Below, piece after piece: positions 34,541 through 49,281 of a stretch of DNA of 64,000 nt. The translations under genes and the position numbers were made by a program. The notes under the pieces are model-generated. The model was not told where the DNA came from, did not search any database, and saw only the letters and a list, made by a program, of their open reading frames with translations. Every line of letters starts with the position of its first letter. The stretch's first letter is position 1. Source of the stretch: Sipunculus nudus (Eukaryota > Annelida > Sipuncula > Golfingiida > Sipunculidae); contig CM049322.1 in NCBI GenBank assembly GCA_026874595.1, positions 42,462,340-42,526,339 on the forward strand, given 5' to 3'.

Positions 34541-37113
34541 CGGGACTCGAACAGTCAGAAGAGTCAGAACGCAAGACGGGACACTAGATTATTCGAAACT
34601 CAAGTATGCATCGAACATAATGCATAGGAGAAAGAAACCTGCAATTATACAGTATTAAACCAGATTAAGAATTATTATTACACACGGAGAATGAATCATA
34701 TTGAAGCCGAAAAAGTTAAACATGAGAAATATATCTGTTCACCTGTTAACCTATTAAAAAAAGACAATTGTTTTAAAACTGAACTGGTATATTACTAACC
34801 AGTTGTGTTATAAATAATACTTTGGTCAGCAGCAGTGCAATGCCAGTTTGTAATTACATAAAATTGCAGGAATATCCACTGTGACACAGAGGAAGTACCC
34901 CATTTGAAATACTGCACAAGATAAGAGATTGCATAGGCATAAACTAAACTAAAATAGACAAGTAATGTAAACATACATGTTCAAACTAAATTTTAACTGT
35001 GCATAACTATCTCATGGAATAGACAACGATTAAAGTGTACTATAGTTACAAACTCATAATTGATTCTCATTAAAGCTTATACAGTACATTATGAACTCAA
35101 TTCTGAGTTCATGGTAACCCATATTTGATTCATGTTCACCAGTCATCAACTACTAATAAACTAACACATTCATGCAACTTTTAAAATAACTATTGCACAA
35201 ACATTATTATTTGGATAGTAGTATACTCATCAATGAATAAACTAAATACAAACCTTAAGAATTGGTTCTTTCTCTCAGTACTCTCACCAATTATAACCTG
35301 ATTACACTCTCATTAGTATTGACTGTAAAAACCACACAGAAATACACCTTAGTGTCAATAAAATATACAGGCTCAGGAATACCTATATATAAACCTGGCC
35401 AGAAATTTACCTATATATTTGCTTAAAAATTCTTTACAGAAAAGTACAAAAACAAATGAACAGCAGCAGTTTTAGCTTCACCAAGATTTCGTTAAGCTAT
35501 ACAATAATACAGATCACAGACCCTTAGTAGTCTCTAGAGCTATCAACAGGGATAATCCTTATGATGACTTAAATAGTAAACACATGTGCAAAAGAAAAAT
35601 CCCTATATAACCTTACCAGATTATAACACCATATAACAACATCTTATTTCCCAACAAAAAATCTATTTACACAAGAGCTGTCTCCACAAGAATTACCATT
35701 ATAATTCTAAAATGACATGAACATATTCAAAAATCAATGGACAACAAATGTTATATAATATTATATACATCATATATAGTCATATATGTGTCTTATTGAA
35801 CAACTGACACTATAGGAATAACACATTACAGCATCAAATATGTGTATTCATGAATGAAACTCATAAATACAATTATATACAATGGTAACAATAAAGAATA
35901 AAGCAGAATAATGTGTGTTACACTCAGGACTTATCTGTAATTTACAAATAAGTGTATATCAGTACAACGATATAGGCCTAAAACAAAATGGCCGTCCAGG
36001 CTTGCAACACTCTATGACAGTATATATTGTGTCTCACTGGGTTCATTTTCTTTACATCACAGTATAACTGAACATATGTATGTTAAATCTGATAGAAAGA
36101 ATTTCTGATGTAAGCAATGCTTTTGTTACACATGATAAGAATACTAATAGTTATTTACCTTGCACACATGACAATCAAACGCCCATTTAGAAATGAGATG
36201 GCTCAAATGTTTCTAAGTTTCCGCAGCAATGATGTGTCGGCAAAATGGGCACAGTACTGGGTAGTCAGTTTATTTATCCTGACGCTACTGGGGTAGGACA
36301 TACCGTGGTGATAACTAACTGCTTGTGAAAGGCGCTGGCCTGGACCACAGTACTGCACAAGGGCGCAAAGGCCTACTGCTACCCTAAACAATACTGGGTG
36401 GACACCCTGTAAAAAATCTCTGGACTGTTAGCTGAGGGGTGACTGGCGAAAGGCTACAGAGGTTACCTGGAAAGCTAAGCCCAGACACATGAGAGAAGCC
36501 ATATGTGGCTACTGTAAACAAATATTCTAATAATGTGTGTTTGCGCGTGTGAGTCTGTGTGTATGCTAGCCTGTCACATACATATAAAAATATATATATC
36601 AAATAGTACAAGATATTTCGTTTGCCTAGTCAGTGTTTGTTTTTAATTTTAACGTTTTTTTCCTGAAAAAAATCACAATAGTACGTTTCAAGAGAATGCC
36701 GTCTAGATTTTATAACACTCTGCTTATGTCGGAAAAAAGTCAAAGGTACAGAAATCTGGTGTTCTTTATACTTTATATACGTTGCGTGTTCTGCTGGGAA
36801 AATTATTTTAGCAATAAAATTCGGTTTACGTGTTGATTCCTCTGCCTGTCAGTGCCCCCTGCATTAATATGCAAGCACTGCAGAAATTATATTTATTATA
36901 TAGCCTATACAACATTGGGTGACACCTTTAGGTAAAACAACTTAGAAAAACATGTCACGAACCGTTTGATCAGTACTTTTAACATGTTGTAATCTTCATG
37001 GAATAAGATCAATTTATTGCAAGAGAACGAAATGTATGTATCTGAATACAAATGTATAGCGTAGAAATGGACTAAATATCAGTATCTTCACATAAGGGGG
37101 TTATATTTGAGAA

Positions 37114-37165
<52 letters not shown>

Positions 37166-38350
37166 ATAGATTGTCAATGTAAGCACACAAGCTATAGACC
37201 TGATGATGAACCCCAATATAGTTATGATGATAATTTGTATAAGCGACTATATATTGCATAATAGGTTGTTTACTGTCACTGTGGTTACACTTTTTTTAAT
37301 TACATTCTACACATTCAACCATAACATGATAAGAAAAATCGTGGGAATCCGCTGAGGTGTCATTTCCTAGGTAATTTTTCATTTAACCTGCGTGAGATTT
37401 TCTAAAATATTCCATGACCCATAAACGAAAAATAAAAACATTTGTGCAATAACATGGTTTTATCTGGTTGAGATTTGATTCAGATAATACTACCCAAATC
37501 ACCTAGGTAGTGCTATATACGTGTGGTAGGATAACAATCGGTACTTTCAAAAGCAATCGACATGCACAATATAAAATTATATTCCATAAACATACTATGA
37601 CGGAGTGAAAGTGACATTATAAAATTTCGCGATATTAGGTTGTTACACAAGCAACTGCATCTTTACACATATCTTTATGTCCCAAAATTCAATAATGTAA
37701 ACATCAATTTGCCCTTCCTTCCTCTGAATGCCTGAATCTTTGTATTAACCATTTCATACCAGACGCCACATCAATGTATCCACACATGTATGTAAGTATA
37801 TATGTATAAATGATGTGTGTCATAACAATTAACCAACACGTACCAATTGCCCATTTTTAAGCGAGAGTTTACAAATTGTGATAAATGTTTACTTTCTGTT
37901 CTTTCAAGTTAAGTTATAAAGGGCATTAGTTACAGAAAAATGGATCACTTGCTGAAAAAAAAAAATCTACCAGTACAAACGGGGATTCGTAATATTATGG
38001 CAAACCTGAGAAATAAATGCACACACTCAAGTAAAAAGGGCCAGGGTTTTATTGTGACTGACATGGTTCTGAAAAATAAATCTGTCATGGCAACAAGAGA
38101 GGGAAAATAAAAATAAAAAAAAGTAAAATAAGGAGGCAGATGGCCGTACAAGAGAGAGAGAGAATAAGAGAGAGAGAGAGAGAAATCAGGAGGTGAAAGA
38201 GATTGGAAGAAAAGAGAAAAGGAGAGAGTCGGTTTAAACCCCTGTTACTAAGAGAGTTGAACTGTTGATAAACAAATATTGGCACTGTATGTTCGACCTC
38301 TTAGTGGGGGTGTATGGGCGGGATACACTACAAAGAAATTATATTCATAT
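34541..38350. other. No recognisable gene; (GA)n tracts
   Basis: AT-rich with a GC-richer island at 36200-36490 in which no domain is recognised. Contains (GA)n at about 37115-37162 and 38152-38182. A 9-bp hairpin ATGAACTCA / TGAGTTCAT is at 35091-35112. Confidence 0.5.
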
Positions 38351-38353
38351 ATA

Positions 38354-38359
<6 letters not shown>

Positions 38360-38407
<48 letters not shown>
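38360..38407. repeat. (AT)n microsatellite
   Basis: About 48 bp of TA dinucleotides. Confidence 0.95.
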
Positions 38408-38408
<1 letters not shown>

Positions 38409-39879
38409 CTATGGCAATGTTTTAAATATATAATTTATATATGATATGAGACATATATTCAATTCCTTGAGTAAGCAAACATGTTGAAATCATCAACATT
38501 AATAAAATGTAACCCGAGACTGTCGCCACCATTCTTGGGAGTGCGGTCTCCAACTATAAAATTAACTCATAATTTAGACAAGTAGCCATGACACTGAACA
38601 AATAAAAATGTTTCCCCATAATTGCCTTCAAGTATGTAATTTGTGGCTATCGTATATTTTTTTTATTATTCTTCAAAACTTTGCCCAAATATTAACGGTA
38701 TATGTCGATGTTCTCTTTTTGCTGAATGTTCAATGAAGTGAAATTATCATCTGGACATATTTTCCTTTCATAGGCCCGGAACCAACCTATTAACATAATC
38801 GCATTACCAGTTGTTTAATCATATGAACGCTAACGCATCATGACCTCATGATTCTGCCTGGCCAATCATAACTCAGAATGATAACCCCAAATTTTCTTTG
38901 TAGCTATTGACGTGCCAGTACCTTCAAATAAACGTATTTTCTGTATGTATAAAAAAAAGTGACCAATTTCCTTAACATGATCCAATCACTGGGAGTATAA
39001 CAGGAGCCTAATGAATACGAGATACAAAGGTTCGTATTCAACCATTATTCGTCTTTTGTTAATTCGTCTGTACCTTTGCCATACTAATGTTAACTAATGT
39101 TAATATAGCTATGAATATGAACTTTATAGAAATCCTTTTATTTAATGTATGAGTATGTTAAGGTCAGGAAATAATGGTAATCATGAATTTGGACTTACAT
39201 AAATGAAACACGTCAGAGGAACAATCAGCGTATCTGTAAGTACTGCCGCTGTCAGTGAATGTTTGAAAATTTAATCTATTCTCCAAATATTTAACGTAAA
39301 CGACCCAAATGGAAATCGCAGATAGCTTTATCAAGATATAATAGCTGCTAACTAGATTCCGTGAGACGTGCGGATTCAAATCTAACAATTAAATGTAGTA
39401 AGGGGATTAAGTACAATGACATTTCAATGGTGATGCGTCTAGATGAAATCTGTGCAACTAAAAGGCATTGGAGCTGTGTTCCCTGAGAATGTCCTTGGAC
39501 TGCCACACCTAGTTGAAGCGTGAACTGACACGCATACTTTGTCTTTCTATCTGAAAGGACTGACACAATCAGTCACGATTGCCTATATCAGACGATTGAT
39601 CAGCAAAAGTATGACCTACAATAGGAGACAGGCATTTGTTTTATATTGTGCCCTGTAAACGATCAGACTGCTTCATTTTAATTTTACAAAAAGAAAAAAA
39701 TGAGAAAAAATAAACAAAAATAAAGGCGATCTTAAGAAAGGGATAACATTTCCACAATCCATACGCATTGAAAGAATAGATGCAGTTAGGATTAATTATT
39801 AAGATACCGAACTTATTATATTTTAGAATTTAATTATTATCGAGTGCACTTTCAGGCCCCAAAATTTTGATACTTTAAG

Positions 39880-39985
39880 TCGCAGTAAACTAATTTCATG
39901 TGATAAGGGAGATTTCCAAGGACTTTTCGGGATATCAAATGAGAAAATCTAGGTCCGACGGTTACGATGTGTGCCCTGTAAACGG
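39880..39985 (+). repeat. Solo unit of the 62-kb tandem repeat family
   Basis: TAATTTCATG, GAGATTTCCAAGGAC, GGATATCA, AAATCTAGG and TGTGCCCTGT occur in the same order as in the units at 62420-62520. The palindromic hormone-element-like motif is not preserved here. Confidence 0.5.
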
Positions 39986-39999
39986 AAAACAGTATGCTA

Positions 40000-42900
40000 T
40001 AAGATCAATATAGCCAACTTGACTTCATGTCAGGTGAGTGATCCATGAATACCAGACGTAGATATTACGGGGGAACGGTTCTGAAGACGAAAGAGAGAAA
40101 GGAAGAAAGAAAGAGGGAGAGAAGGATTAACACCGAAGTCAGAAAGAGATAAATTGACAAGAGAAAAAACTGCACAAAGGGGAAACCAGATTTCTCCCTA
40201 AGATTCTATTTAAGAACTCTAAAAGACTTTCATTTTCGTCATTCTTGAAAATATAATACATTGTGCAAGTTTATGAATCTGACACCCTTTTTTGGTGTTA
40301 GTTCATGTACCCCATTGCTTAGCCATCCTTATTTTAATTTATTCCCCTTTTACCGCTCTGTTCCACTTTTATTTCCAAATTTCTTGTAAAATGGCTTATT
40401 GCTGAGAGAAATGTCAATCAGATTTTGGTGTCAGTTCTAAGTTGTTCGCTTTCAACCTATACATCCTATGAGATAATAACGGTTGTATCTCAGACACATA
40501 TGTGGTCCCACTATGTGTAAAGAACAAAAATGGGTTTAATAAAACATGCAAACGAGCAGATTACTGCGGTAACTATTCCAGTTTGATTCGCAAACATATG
40601 TTTATAATTAAGACAAACACGATACAGACACATCTATAAACTCATACATGTCAGATGTATAGATATTAAACTTTATATATACATATATGAAATTTAATAA
40701 ATTACTTATTCTACCAGCACATCGAAAGGTAAAACTTATTTATTGAAACCTGCAGAGAGGTCGTATACTTTTCTTCAGATTATTGGAATAAAAGTGTCAT
40801 ATTTTTTTTATTATTCTAATATTTCTGAATTTCCATATATTTGCATGTTAACATATGTATTAATTCCGTTGTAGTGGTGATGAGTGCATCAAATTTGTAG
40901 CTGGATATCGCCATGAAGAATACAATCTACAAACACGATTTTAATTTTTATTTTTATGATTAACTTAACTTGTTTTAACCTTATATCTCATGTGAACCTC
41001 ATATTTGAAAACTCACACTTGTTGGCTTTATAAAATATATGGTTCTTTAACCAGGTCAGGATGGTGCAGCTTTAATACTGTATTTTTTATATTTTTTGCA
41101 TTAAGATAGAATCAAAATACAGTCAGAGACTCGCAACATGTTGCTGTATGTTACATGTGTGCTGTCGTGATCTTGTACACAGAACATGAATGCTGGCAAT
41201 ATATAAACAACACCCATGTAGATACCTGCTTTGTATGGTTTGATAATGTTGTGATGTGGTTATGATGTAGTTGCCAGAATGTATGTTTATGTGGAAAGAT
41301 CAACTTACATTTAGTTTTGTTTGGTGACCAGCTGTAAGCTTGTTTGAAATATGGTAGTGGTTGTTTAATCAAAGAAATTGAAATTTAACATTCAATTTGC
41401 ATTTAAGGTCGGTGTGAACAAATTCGTAAATTTGCTAACATCATGTAAATTTTAGATCGATGTCGTACTTAAATTTATTATCAGGAATGTTTGTCACGCA
41501 CCTTCACGATTATTTGTCACCATATTCAACAATACAGAATTAAAGACCCCTCCGAACCATGCACATCCAGGCAAAGCATACATAGGAATTGTATGTTTTC
41601 TGCCGGGATAAAAACACTGGAAGAAAACTAGTTTCCTATCAACATGAAAGAAAAGCTTTATCTGACACAACTTTTTTTTCTTGGGAAGGGTATAACGTTT
41701 CATGTCTTAATGAATTCTACAACTGTAAAATAAACAATTACGAACAAAACGCCAGAGGACAGTATGACACAATGTGTTCACGCCGTTGGTCCACAGAAAT
41801 ATAGTTGTCGATATAGATGAAACCAATCTTCAGAAGTCGGTGCTGCCAGTGGTCAAACTAGTTTATCTTTCAAGGTGTCACTAGAAAACTGTGACTTAGG
41901 TACTGTATAACATTTTCTAGTAGGGAATATAATCAGATGAATTCTACAGGTATCTACGATTTGAATGTACGGTACTCACAGTGAGGCAAACAGTATTACA
42001 TCCAGGTGTCAAATGTGTGCTCTGGTCATGTAAACAGAAACAGATTGAATTGAAACTTTGCTGTGATTAAAGGATTCATTGTTTATTAATATGTTATATA
42101 CCAATGTTTGTTTGTTAGGAGCGCCTCTCAAGAGAATGTAAGTAACTTCTTTGTCGAATCATATAATTTTTTTGTTAACACATTCCTTATATGGAGGGTA
42201 CGTATGTTTGATTTCAGCCAGTTTGTCTGACACTTAATAAAACCAGGACGTTCACAACTCCTTACACTCGGTGTAACAAAAGGCTTTATGATAAGACAGT
42301 GGATGAGCAAAGCGAATAAAGAAAGTTGTGTTCACGGCAAAAGGTTGGAAAATATGATACCCTCTAAGTTAGATGACATACAGGCTATCTTCCGTATCTT
42401 GATCATATCAAAATTGATGTAACGTTTGGTTTGAGCTTTCATTGATTTGATTGGTGATTGCTCCTTGGCTTCTAAACTCTTGCAATCTCTGTACATCTGG
42501 TTTTAACTATGTCGGGCTCATGCTACCAGGCAGTTTGTAGAGAAACTTGTCTCTTATACCATCTCCATCAACAAGTTAAGCATATATTACTGGGAATAGA
42601 TAACGGTTTGTTTCATCACATTTTTTATTCATATTTTTAACAATTGATTTATAGCCTTAGCCTGTATATTTGGAAGGCGAAGAGAGTAATTCTAGTGAAA
42701 AACATATAATCCATACGGTTCCAAATTGTTCAGGCATAACACCTATATAACTATTTTTTATTTAAATCTTTATAAAAAAATAACTGTAATCAATTCCACC
42801 AACCGTGAAACACTGTTTTTTGCGATCATTTTTAAAAGAATTGAGACATAACGAAGATTTTTGGTACAGAGTGAAATGAGAACCCGACCTAATTTTCTGA

Positions 42901-43510
42901 AAGGAAATATGCCATATACCCGAGATGGATAGCCTGAAATGAACGAAAATCAAAATCTAGGAGAAACTCGCCGGCTGTTTACGACATTTTGTACTTGGTC
43001 AACTAACAAGATTCTTCCTCTCACGTGCGTGACGTCATAAACGCGTTCCATTTTGCAGGAGACAGAATCCCGCTGTTTGGTAATGTGAGGTGGTCAAACA
43101 TTAATAGCAGATTGCACGTTAAGTATCATGCATGTAGCCCCGTTATATCATATGATTGTACATGAATGATGAATGGCATCCCTTCTCTCTCCCTTTGATA
43201 CGCTGTTTCGGAGTCATAAGAGATTCTTTTAAGTTTGAAAAAAAATGATACATTTACATCAACAATAACGTTACTTCAATATCTCGGCTTAACAGGTGTC
43301 GGTATTCATCACAAAACAACCATGTACTACAGTATCAGAATGTGTTTATAACAGTGACCGATTCAAAAGTGTTATTTCCACCTTCACCACCCATAATTTT
43401 AATATCGATGGAACATTACTATCCTCATGACCTTTTCAGTGATTACAAGCAGTGTCAATAACGATATTAATGATTAAAACGGCAACACGTGTGTACACTT
43501 GTGTGCCGCA
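40000..43510. other. No recognisable gene
   Basis: AT-rich. Frames are under 80 codons and without domain signatures. Confidence 0.5.
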
Positions 43511-43512
43511 GG

Positions 43513-43660
<148 letters not shown>

Positions 43661-44876
43661 GCACGTCCCCACGCACGACCAACTTTTACAATGTATCACT
43701 GGCGGCTCTGTGAGCAGAGGTCACACAGTCCATTCAATCCAATATCAATTTCAAGCTCCGCAGGGGTTAAAACTTCTAATATCAATGAACTCTTGTTTCC
43801 TCTATAAACTATTCCTCAGTGACAGTCATTTGAATACATTACCTTTCCTTGCCAAGTTTACATGAATGCCTCTGTCCCAAGCACAATTTTTGATTAGCTT
43901 GCGTTATTTTTTTTTTGTACGATATTCCATGGAAAAGGAAATTCTGGTGTTTCTTAAGAACTACTCTGGATTTATTGGTAATATCAGAAACATATTCATT
44001 ACCAATTATGTATAAATTGATTATTTCCACATAACAATTAAATGTTATTTCTGAAAACATGATTTTATTTCTGCCTTAATTTAAGCATAACCTACGGGCA
44101 AGAATAAACATTATAAATGTCTTGCGTCATCCCAACCTTGATATGGGATCGTCTATATCGCATTGCAAGTACCACCGGATGGTCAGCATTTAGGAGAATA
44201 TTCCGACCAGTTCATTATAAGTGGGGGTGGCAAGAAGCCAGTATATGGGTAAGGCCACTGAACATGTCCCCAGTACGTCCTCAACCTTTAATTTCAACGG
44301 CATTAATCCCAGCTGTGATTATTTTCTATACTCATGTGAATAAGCTGGAAAATGCTACACGATGATATGTATTTTTTTATCTGGACAAATTATTTGTTCA
44401 TCTGCTAAGGCAAAGAATACTAAGAAAAACCATGATTTACCTATTTACTGGGTGTTCCTATTAGAGTGTATAATGTTCGGTGTGAGCTATAGGTACATAT
44501 TAAATTTTACTGACCATTTATTTCTAGTTATAATAATTAAAGTAACCCACCAGAGTACTTCACGGAATTAGTAATTAAGTATAATTTACACACCTTGCCG
44601 TCGGCATATTAGGCCTATATAAAAAAATGTAAAAATACACAATTTTACGATATCCAATGTTTTCTTTGACATATGAAATAAATATTCCTTCAGGAAATAA
44701 ACAAAACACGGTTTCAGCTGGCTAAATAGTGTGCAAAATGAAATTTAAAAAGCCAAATCCGAAGTGGCTTAACATTGAGCCTTTACCGCAGATTGGCTAT
44801 TGAATGTATTTGATGATAATTTTTTTTTTACCTGGGTACAGAAGAGAGTCAATTTTAAGTCTTAAATATTATGAGG

Positions 44877-44879
<3 letters not shown>
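43661..44879. other. No recognisable gene
   Basis: The 82-codon frame starting 44117 has no recognised domain, hydrophobic signal or splice support. Confidence 0.45.
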
Positions 44880-44949
<70 letters not shown>

Positions 44950-44995
44950 ATCTACATTTATTTTGATCACTGGATCGGGCCATTTTTAGTGACCT

Positions 44996-45065
<70 letters not shown>
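44880..45065. repeat. Paired (AT)n microsatellites
   Basis: TA dinucleotides at 44880-44944 and 44999-45065, separated by 54 bp of unique sequence. Confidence 0.95.
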
Positions 45066-45066
<1 letters not shown>

Positions 45067-46400
45067 GGACTCATAAAATATGTGGATTTGCATGGAATTT
45101 TTGCAAACCTTTGTGTAAAGGTGACAGGTCAAGTTGAATTTTTTCATAAATCTGAATAGATTCACATAGGCTGTGGATATAAAACTTAATATACATCCTT
45201 CGCACATCTATATGCAGTTGAACAGCACATATGAAACTTTAAAGTGGTTAAAATAAAACCAGGCGTCCTCATTCTGTATGAAAGAACAAAACATGTTTCA
45301 CCATATCCGGTTCATGAAGCTTTACTGGGAGAAAAATCAGTAACATTTCCATAAAAAAATGTGTGAAGATGCGTCAACCAAATTGTGTACATGGACACAA
45401 TGATAAGAACAATATTGGCGATCTATAAAGAAATGATCGAGCCTCATAAGACAATGTTTCAGCTTTGCTAGAACAGTCCTATATTTGAAAAAAGGGGGTT
45501 GACCCATACGTATATTATACATGTTCCCGTTCTTTGAACGCTGTTGATAAATAAATTAAGTATTAATGATAAGTCACAATTTTTTTTTAATACCATTACT
45601 TTATCGGACGGTAGTTTTACATTTTCTTTATACGTAATCCTTGCTTTGTAACCCCCAGTTTGTGCAGCCATGATGCCTGCATCGCCTCCCTTGACAGGGT
45701 TTTGCCCCCCGTGTATTACAAGTTGACAAAATATATTAACTCGTCATAGAAGAGGTTTCCCAGCAGTGCAAAACACTGTAGTTTTAGGTGGATTTACCTC
45801 ATGCTCTGGTAACCATGATGAATAATGTTCTCAAGACAACAATGATACGTGAATAAAATTAAGGAATATAATTTTGGATAATTATGCCTTTTATTTCGGG
45901 TGTATATAATTACAAGTTGGACCTCAAGCTACATGAATGAAACTGCCTGCCTGGCCATGACCAGGGCTCTGTGTACAATGTTAAAAGACGGGCAGTATAT
46001 TGCAGTATAAGGTATTGGTGCCTAGCTGGGAATACTGATCACACGCTGGCACCTGCTGACCTCTTTATAACGTGTATTTAGGAAATTTCACAGGACAAAT
46101 GTGAGGTCATTTCATTATGACGGCAAAGATTTCACATTCTGCGCCGTCCAGTTAGGTTGAGTTAGCCATGAACTTCTCATATATAGAAAACAACACCTCA
46201 GCGTCGTGATGTAAGTTGTTTTTAATACATTATCACTGACTACTATAAAATTAGTTTTTTTTCTAGGCATTCACCGTATGGCTAAGATTATATATCCAGG
46301 TAGAAAAGAAAACGTGGAAAAAACAGTGTTTAACGGCTGGTGGAACGGACTATAGTTATATTACGATATATATTGATTGAATTTTGCTTACATGGTACTG

Positions 46401-46403
<3 letters not shown>

Positions 46404-46440
<37 letters not shown>
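46404..46440. repeat. (AT)n microsatellite
   Basis: About 37 bp, followed by a short GTGTGT run. Confidence 0.95.
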
Positions 46441-46442
<2 letters not shown>

Positions 46443-46564
46443 TGTGTGTGTTAGTTTGTGTGTGTTATGCTGAAACATTTGTCTGTAAAGTAACCTGGAA
46501 AGACTTGTCTTATTCATATGGACACTTGGGCTCTTTTAAGTTATGTTGCAAGCATTTATGAAAT

Positions 46565-47850
46565 ATAAGACTGCTGAAATGGTATCACGTGGATAATTTA
46601 CAAATCCAGTTGCTTTTGTTATGTCTATATTAGCTTCATACAAATCCCATTATAGTCGATGGTCTCTAAGAGTATTCAAGATCAAGATACTGGAATATTC
46701 ACTATCACTGTAAAAGCAAACTGGGCAGTTTCTATAAACCCAAAAGTAACATGTGTCATGTTCTGATTCTTTTGGAATGCATTATGTGTTGAGTTACAAT
46801 TGATGACCCTGGCATTTACATTTATACACGTCAATTAATTTTAATGATTTGTTGAAGATCCTCTGCTAAACTGGGATTACCTTTAGGTTGGAAAAGTACA
46901 CATATTAGAAATTGTTTACCTGAACTCCGCTTTGACACTGCAAATACTCTGGGCTTTCTAAAATATTGGTGGGAATATCAATATGCATGATTGTTATGGA
47001 TTTATTTCATATGCCAAATAACCATTCAATTTGTTATTTATCTATTTACAAATTTTACGCACCGAGAGACATTCCTCATTCAGATTTTATGAGCTGCATC
47101 ACATGCAAGAATATAATACGATATAATATAAATTAATTATCCGTTATGTGGGAACTAAACTTTTCTTCGAACAATGTGCGTTGTATTACTGTTTATTTTT
47201 TTTTATATCTATATCATTAACCCGCATCACACCAGAATACCAGTAATATTAACATTTTATTTTTAAAATGTCTCACCAACAGGGATGGGTAAGTGATTTA
47301 AATATTTACGTCAAAGAGTAAATCAGTGCTACCTGAGGGGATCATAAAATAAAAATGTACCTAACTTGCACCATTCTTAATTTCCGCTGTCACGAAGGTA
47401 ATCGTGTCAGTTTGTTATTTGATGTTTTATTTTCATTCTTGGATTTAGCAGTATATTTGTATTTATTGTTGACAGAGTCATTTTGTTCATAAGACAAAAG
47501 AGGCTTTCAATAAGGGGCAAAATGTTATTGCTATGGCGAGCTCTCTGGTTGTTGACATGAACTGTTCAAAGCCTATATAGTACCTGACGTGCATATGGAT
47601 ATATAGAAGAGCCTTCAGAGTAATAGGTATGTAGGGATCACAGATACAGCGTGGTAATGGAGTCTTCGGAAGCCAGCCAGCTGCTAGTTAGGGCAAGGTA
47701 CCGCTAGACGGGAGGAAGGGCCACCAGTCGGGGTCAAGTACCTCCAGTTGGGATCAATTATAATCATTTGGAGTCCAGTGCCGCAATTTGAGGTCCAGTA
47801 CCACCAATCGCGGTCCAGTATTGCCTGTTTAAGACATCTAGAGTCAGTTT
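46565..47850 (+). repeat. Segmental duplication, copy 1
   Basis: About 1.25 kb that aligns in the same orientation with 58840-60095. Landmarks are CACGTGGATAATT, GTTTACCTGA, ATATTAACAT, ATCGTGTCAGTTTGTT and GAGCCTTCAG, in the same order. No conserved frame. Ends in a 20-bp minisatellite. Confidence 0.75.
47690..47830 (+). repeat. Minisatellite, ~20-27-bp unit
   Basis: Units of the type CCAGTCGGGGTCAAGTACC repeat about six times with substitutions. The homologous block is at 59960-60070. Confidence 0.75.
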
Positions 47851-48250
47851 AACCAGTCTCTGTATTTTACTAGTTCTATGTTTTACCCAGTGTAATTCAT
47901 CTAAGGCGTAACAGGCTGGACACCTTATCTGACAGGTGTTTTTGAATTATATAATTTATTTTTAATATAATATATATTGCTTATCCACTGCCTGGTCTTT
48001 CGTTGTGTACCTAAGTTCCGATACGATGAGCGAACCATCATAAACCACACCGACGGTAAACCAAAGGCAAATCGGTCGGTCCCTTGGTAAGGGCAGATAT
48101 TTTCCAGGGGCACTGGTACAGTGCAACGTTAACGGGTGGAACCCTAAGCCTGTTGCCCTAATTCATGTACCTGTTATTAAGAATATCGGTAATATGAGGT
48201 AACGTTGAGATTGTACATACACTTTATCTTTGACCTGACGCGACCTCCTC

Positions 48251-48258
48251 ACTGATGC
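48251..48258. other. hAT target-site duplication ACTGATGC (left)
   Basis: Eight bases identical to 49274-49281, directly outside the inverted ends. Confidence 0.85.
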
Positions 48259-49273
48259 CAGACATGGGTCGAACATAGGACTAATGTATTCGAATAAGGA
48301 TACAAAAACAGCAGGGGTACACGAATACGAAAACGAATACAAATACTCCAAAACAGAAATGTAGTCAAATGCGAATACGAATACAAATACAAATGTATTA
48401 ATGAATACCAATATGAATACAATTTACTGAAACACAAAAGAATCTATCAAGTATCATTCTTGTTTAATACTATTAACTGCATTAATCATATATTCACACT
48501 TACAAATTGTGTTTTAGTCCGAAATTTAAAATATCCATGTAAAAAGGCTATGTATGCATTAATTTCCAAACCGTATAATGATTGTGTATTATATATTATG
48601 GTAGTTTATTACAAAAAAAATATATAAATGAATGTTTCTTTGATAATTTCCTGAAAATTCTTGTTGCATTTTAGAAACATTATGGCTTCAAAGTGTGTAT
48701 CAGTTAGTCGTGCACGCTCTTGAAAGTTTTGCCTGCTACGCTAAAAAGTCTTTCAACTGAGGCGGAGGTAGTCAGGTAATGACATGTGGATTAGCTAACC
48801 TGAACTGCTGAGACTTTATTTATTAATAGCACTTACAGCCAGGTTTACTCGTACTACAATCCTAAACTGCTAGTATTGTTAATGAATTAATTCCTCAAAT
48901 TGGCCCAGACGTTAGGGTGAATAGTAACCACACTTCAAGCTTCAGTAAATATTTTCAATACGATGTGCTATCTTGCAATGTCTTGTACATACACATAACA
49001 GAAAAAAAACCACATTAATATTAATTTAATATGAACAAAGCAAAAAATATCAAAATTTTTAAATAAGATTGTTTGTGGGAATGTTTTAATTGGGTCCACA
49101 TTCATAAATGTGAACACTTTTGCACGATTACAAATTCCTTTGCGCTTTTTACAAATGTGCTCGAATACGAATACTGAACCTACCTGTATTCGAATACAAT
49201 GAATACGAATACTGAACGTACCTGTATTCGAATACAATGAATACGAATACTGAATACGAATACCTTATGTCTG
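48259..49273 (-). mobile_element. hAT-superfamily transposon remnant, 1015 bp
   Basis: The ends are CAGACATGGG at 48259 and its inverse ..CTTATGTCTG ending at 49273 (seven identical terminal bases, then partial). A perfect 8-bp target duplication is present, the hAT hallmark. Both subterminal regions are packed with GAATAC/GTATTC words (about 48280-48420 and 49155-49262). A minus-strand relic of the transposase dimerisation domain lies near the centre. It is internally deleted and non-autonomous. Confidence 0.85.
48670..48775 (-). pseudogene. hAT transposase C-terminal (dimerisation) fragment
   Basis: The minus-strand reading gives SVERLFSVAGKTFKS, the hallmark of the hAT C-terminal dimerisation region. 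Stop codons follow soon after. The catalytic part is missing. Confidence 0.7.
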
Positions 49274-49281
49274 ACTGATGC
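49274..49281. other. hAT target-site duplication ACTGATGC (right)
   Basis: Matches 48251-48258. Confidence 0.85.

Noticed and set aside
36203-36391. 62-codon minus-strand frame in a GC-richer island
   Set aside because: No domain or signal, no homologous copy in the window. Chance openness is likely.
44117-44365. 82-codon plus-strand frame
   Set aside because: No recognised domain or splice context, and AT-rich flanks.
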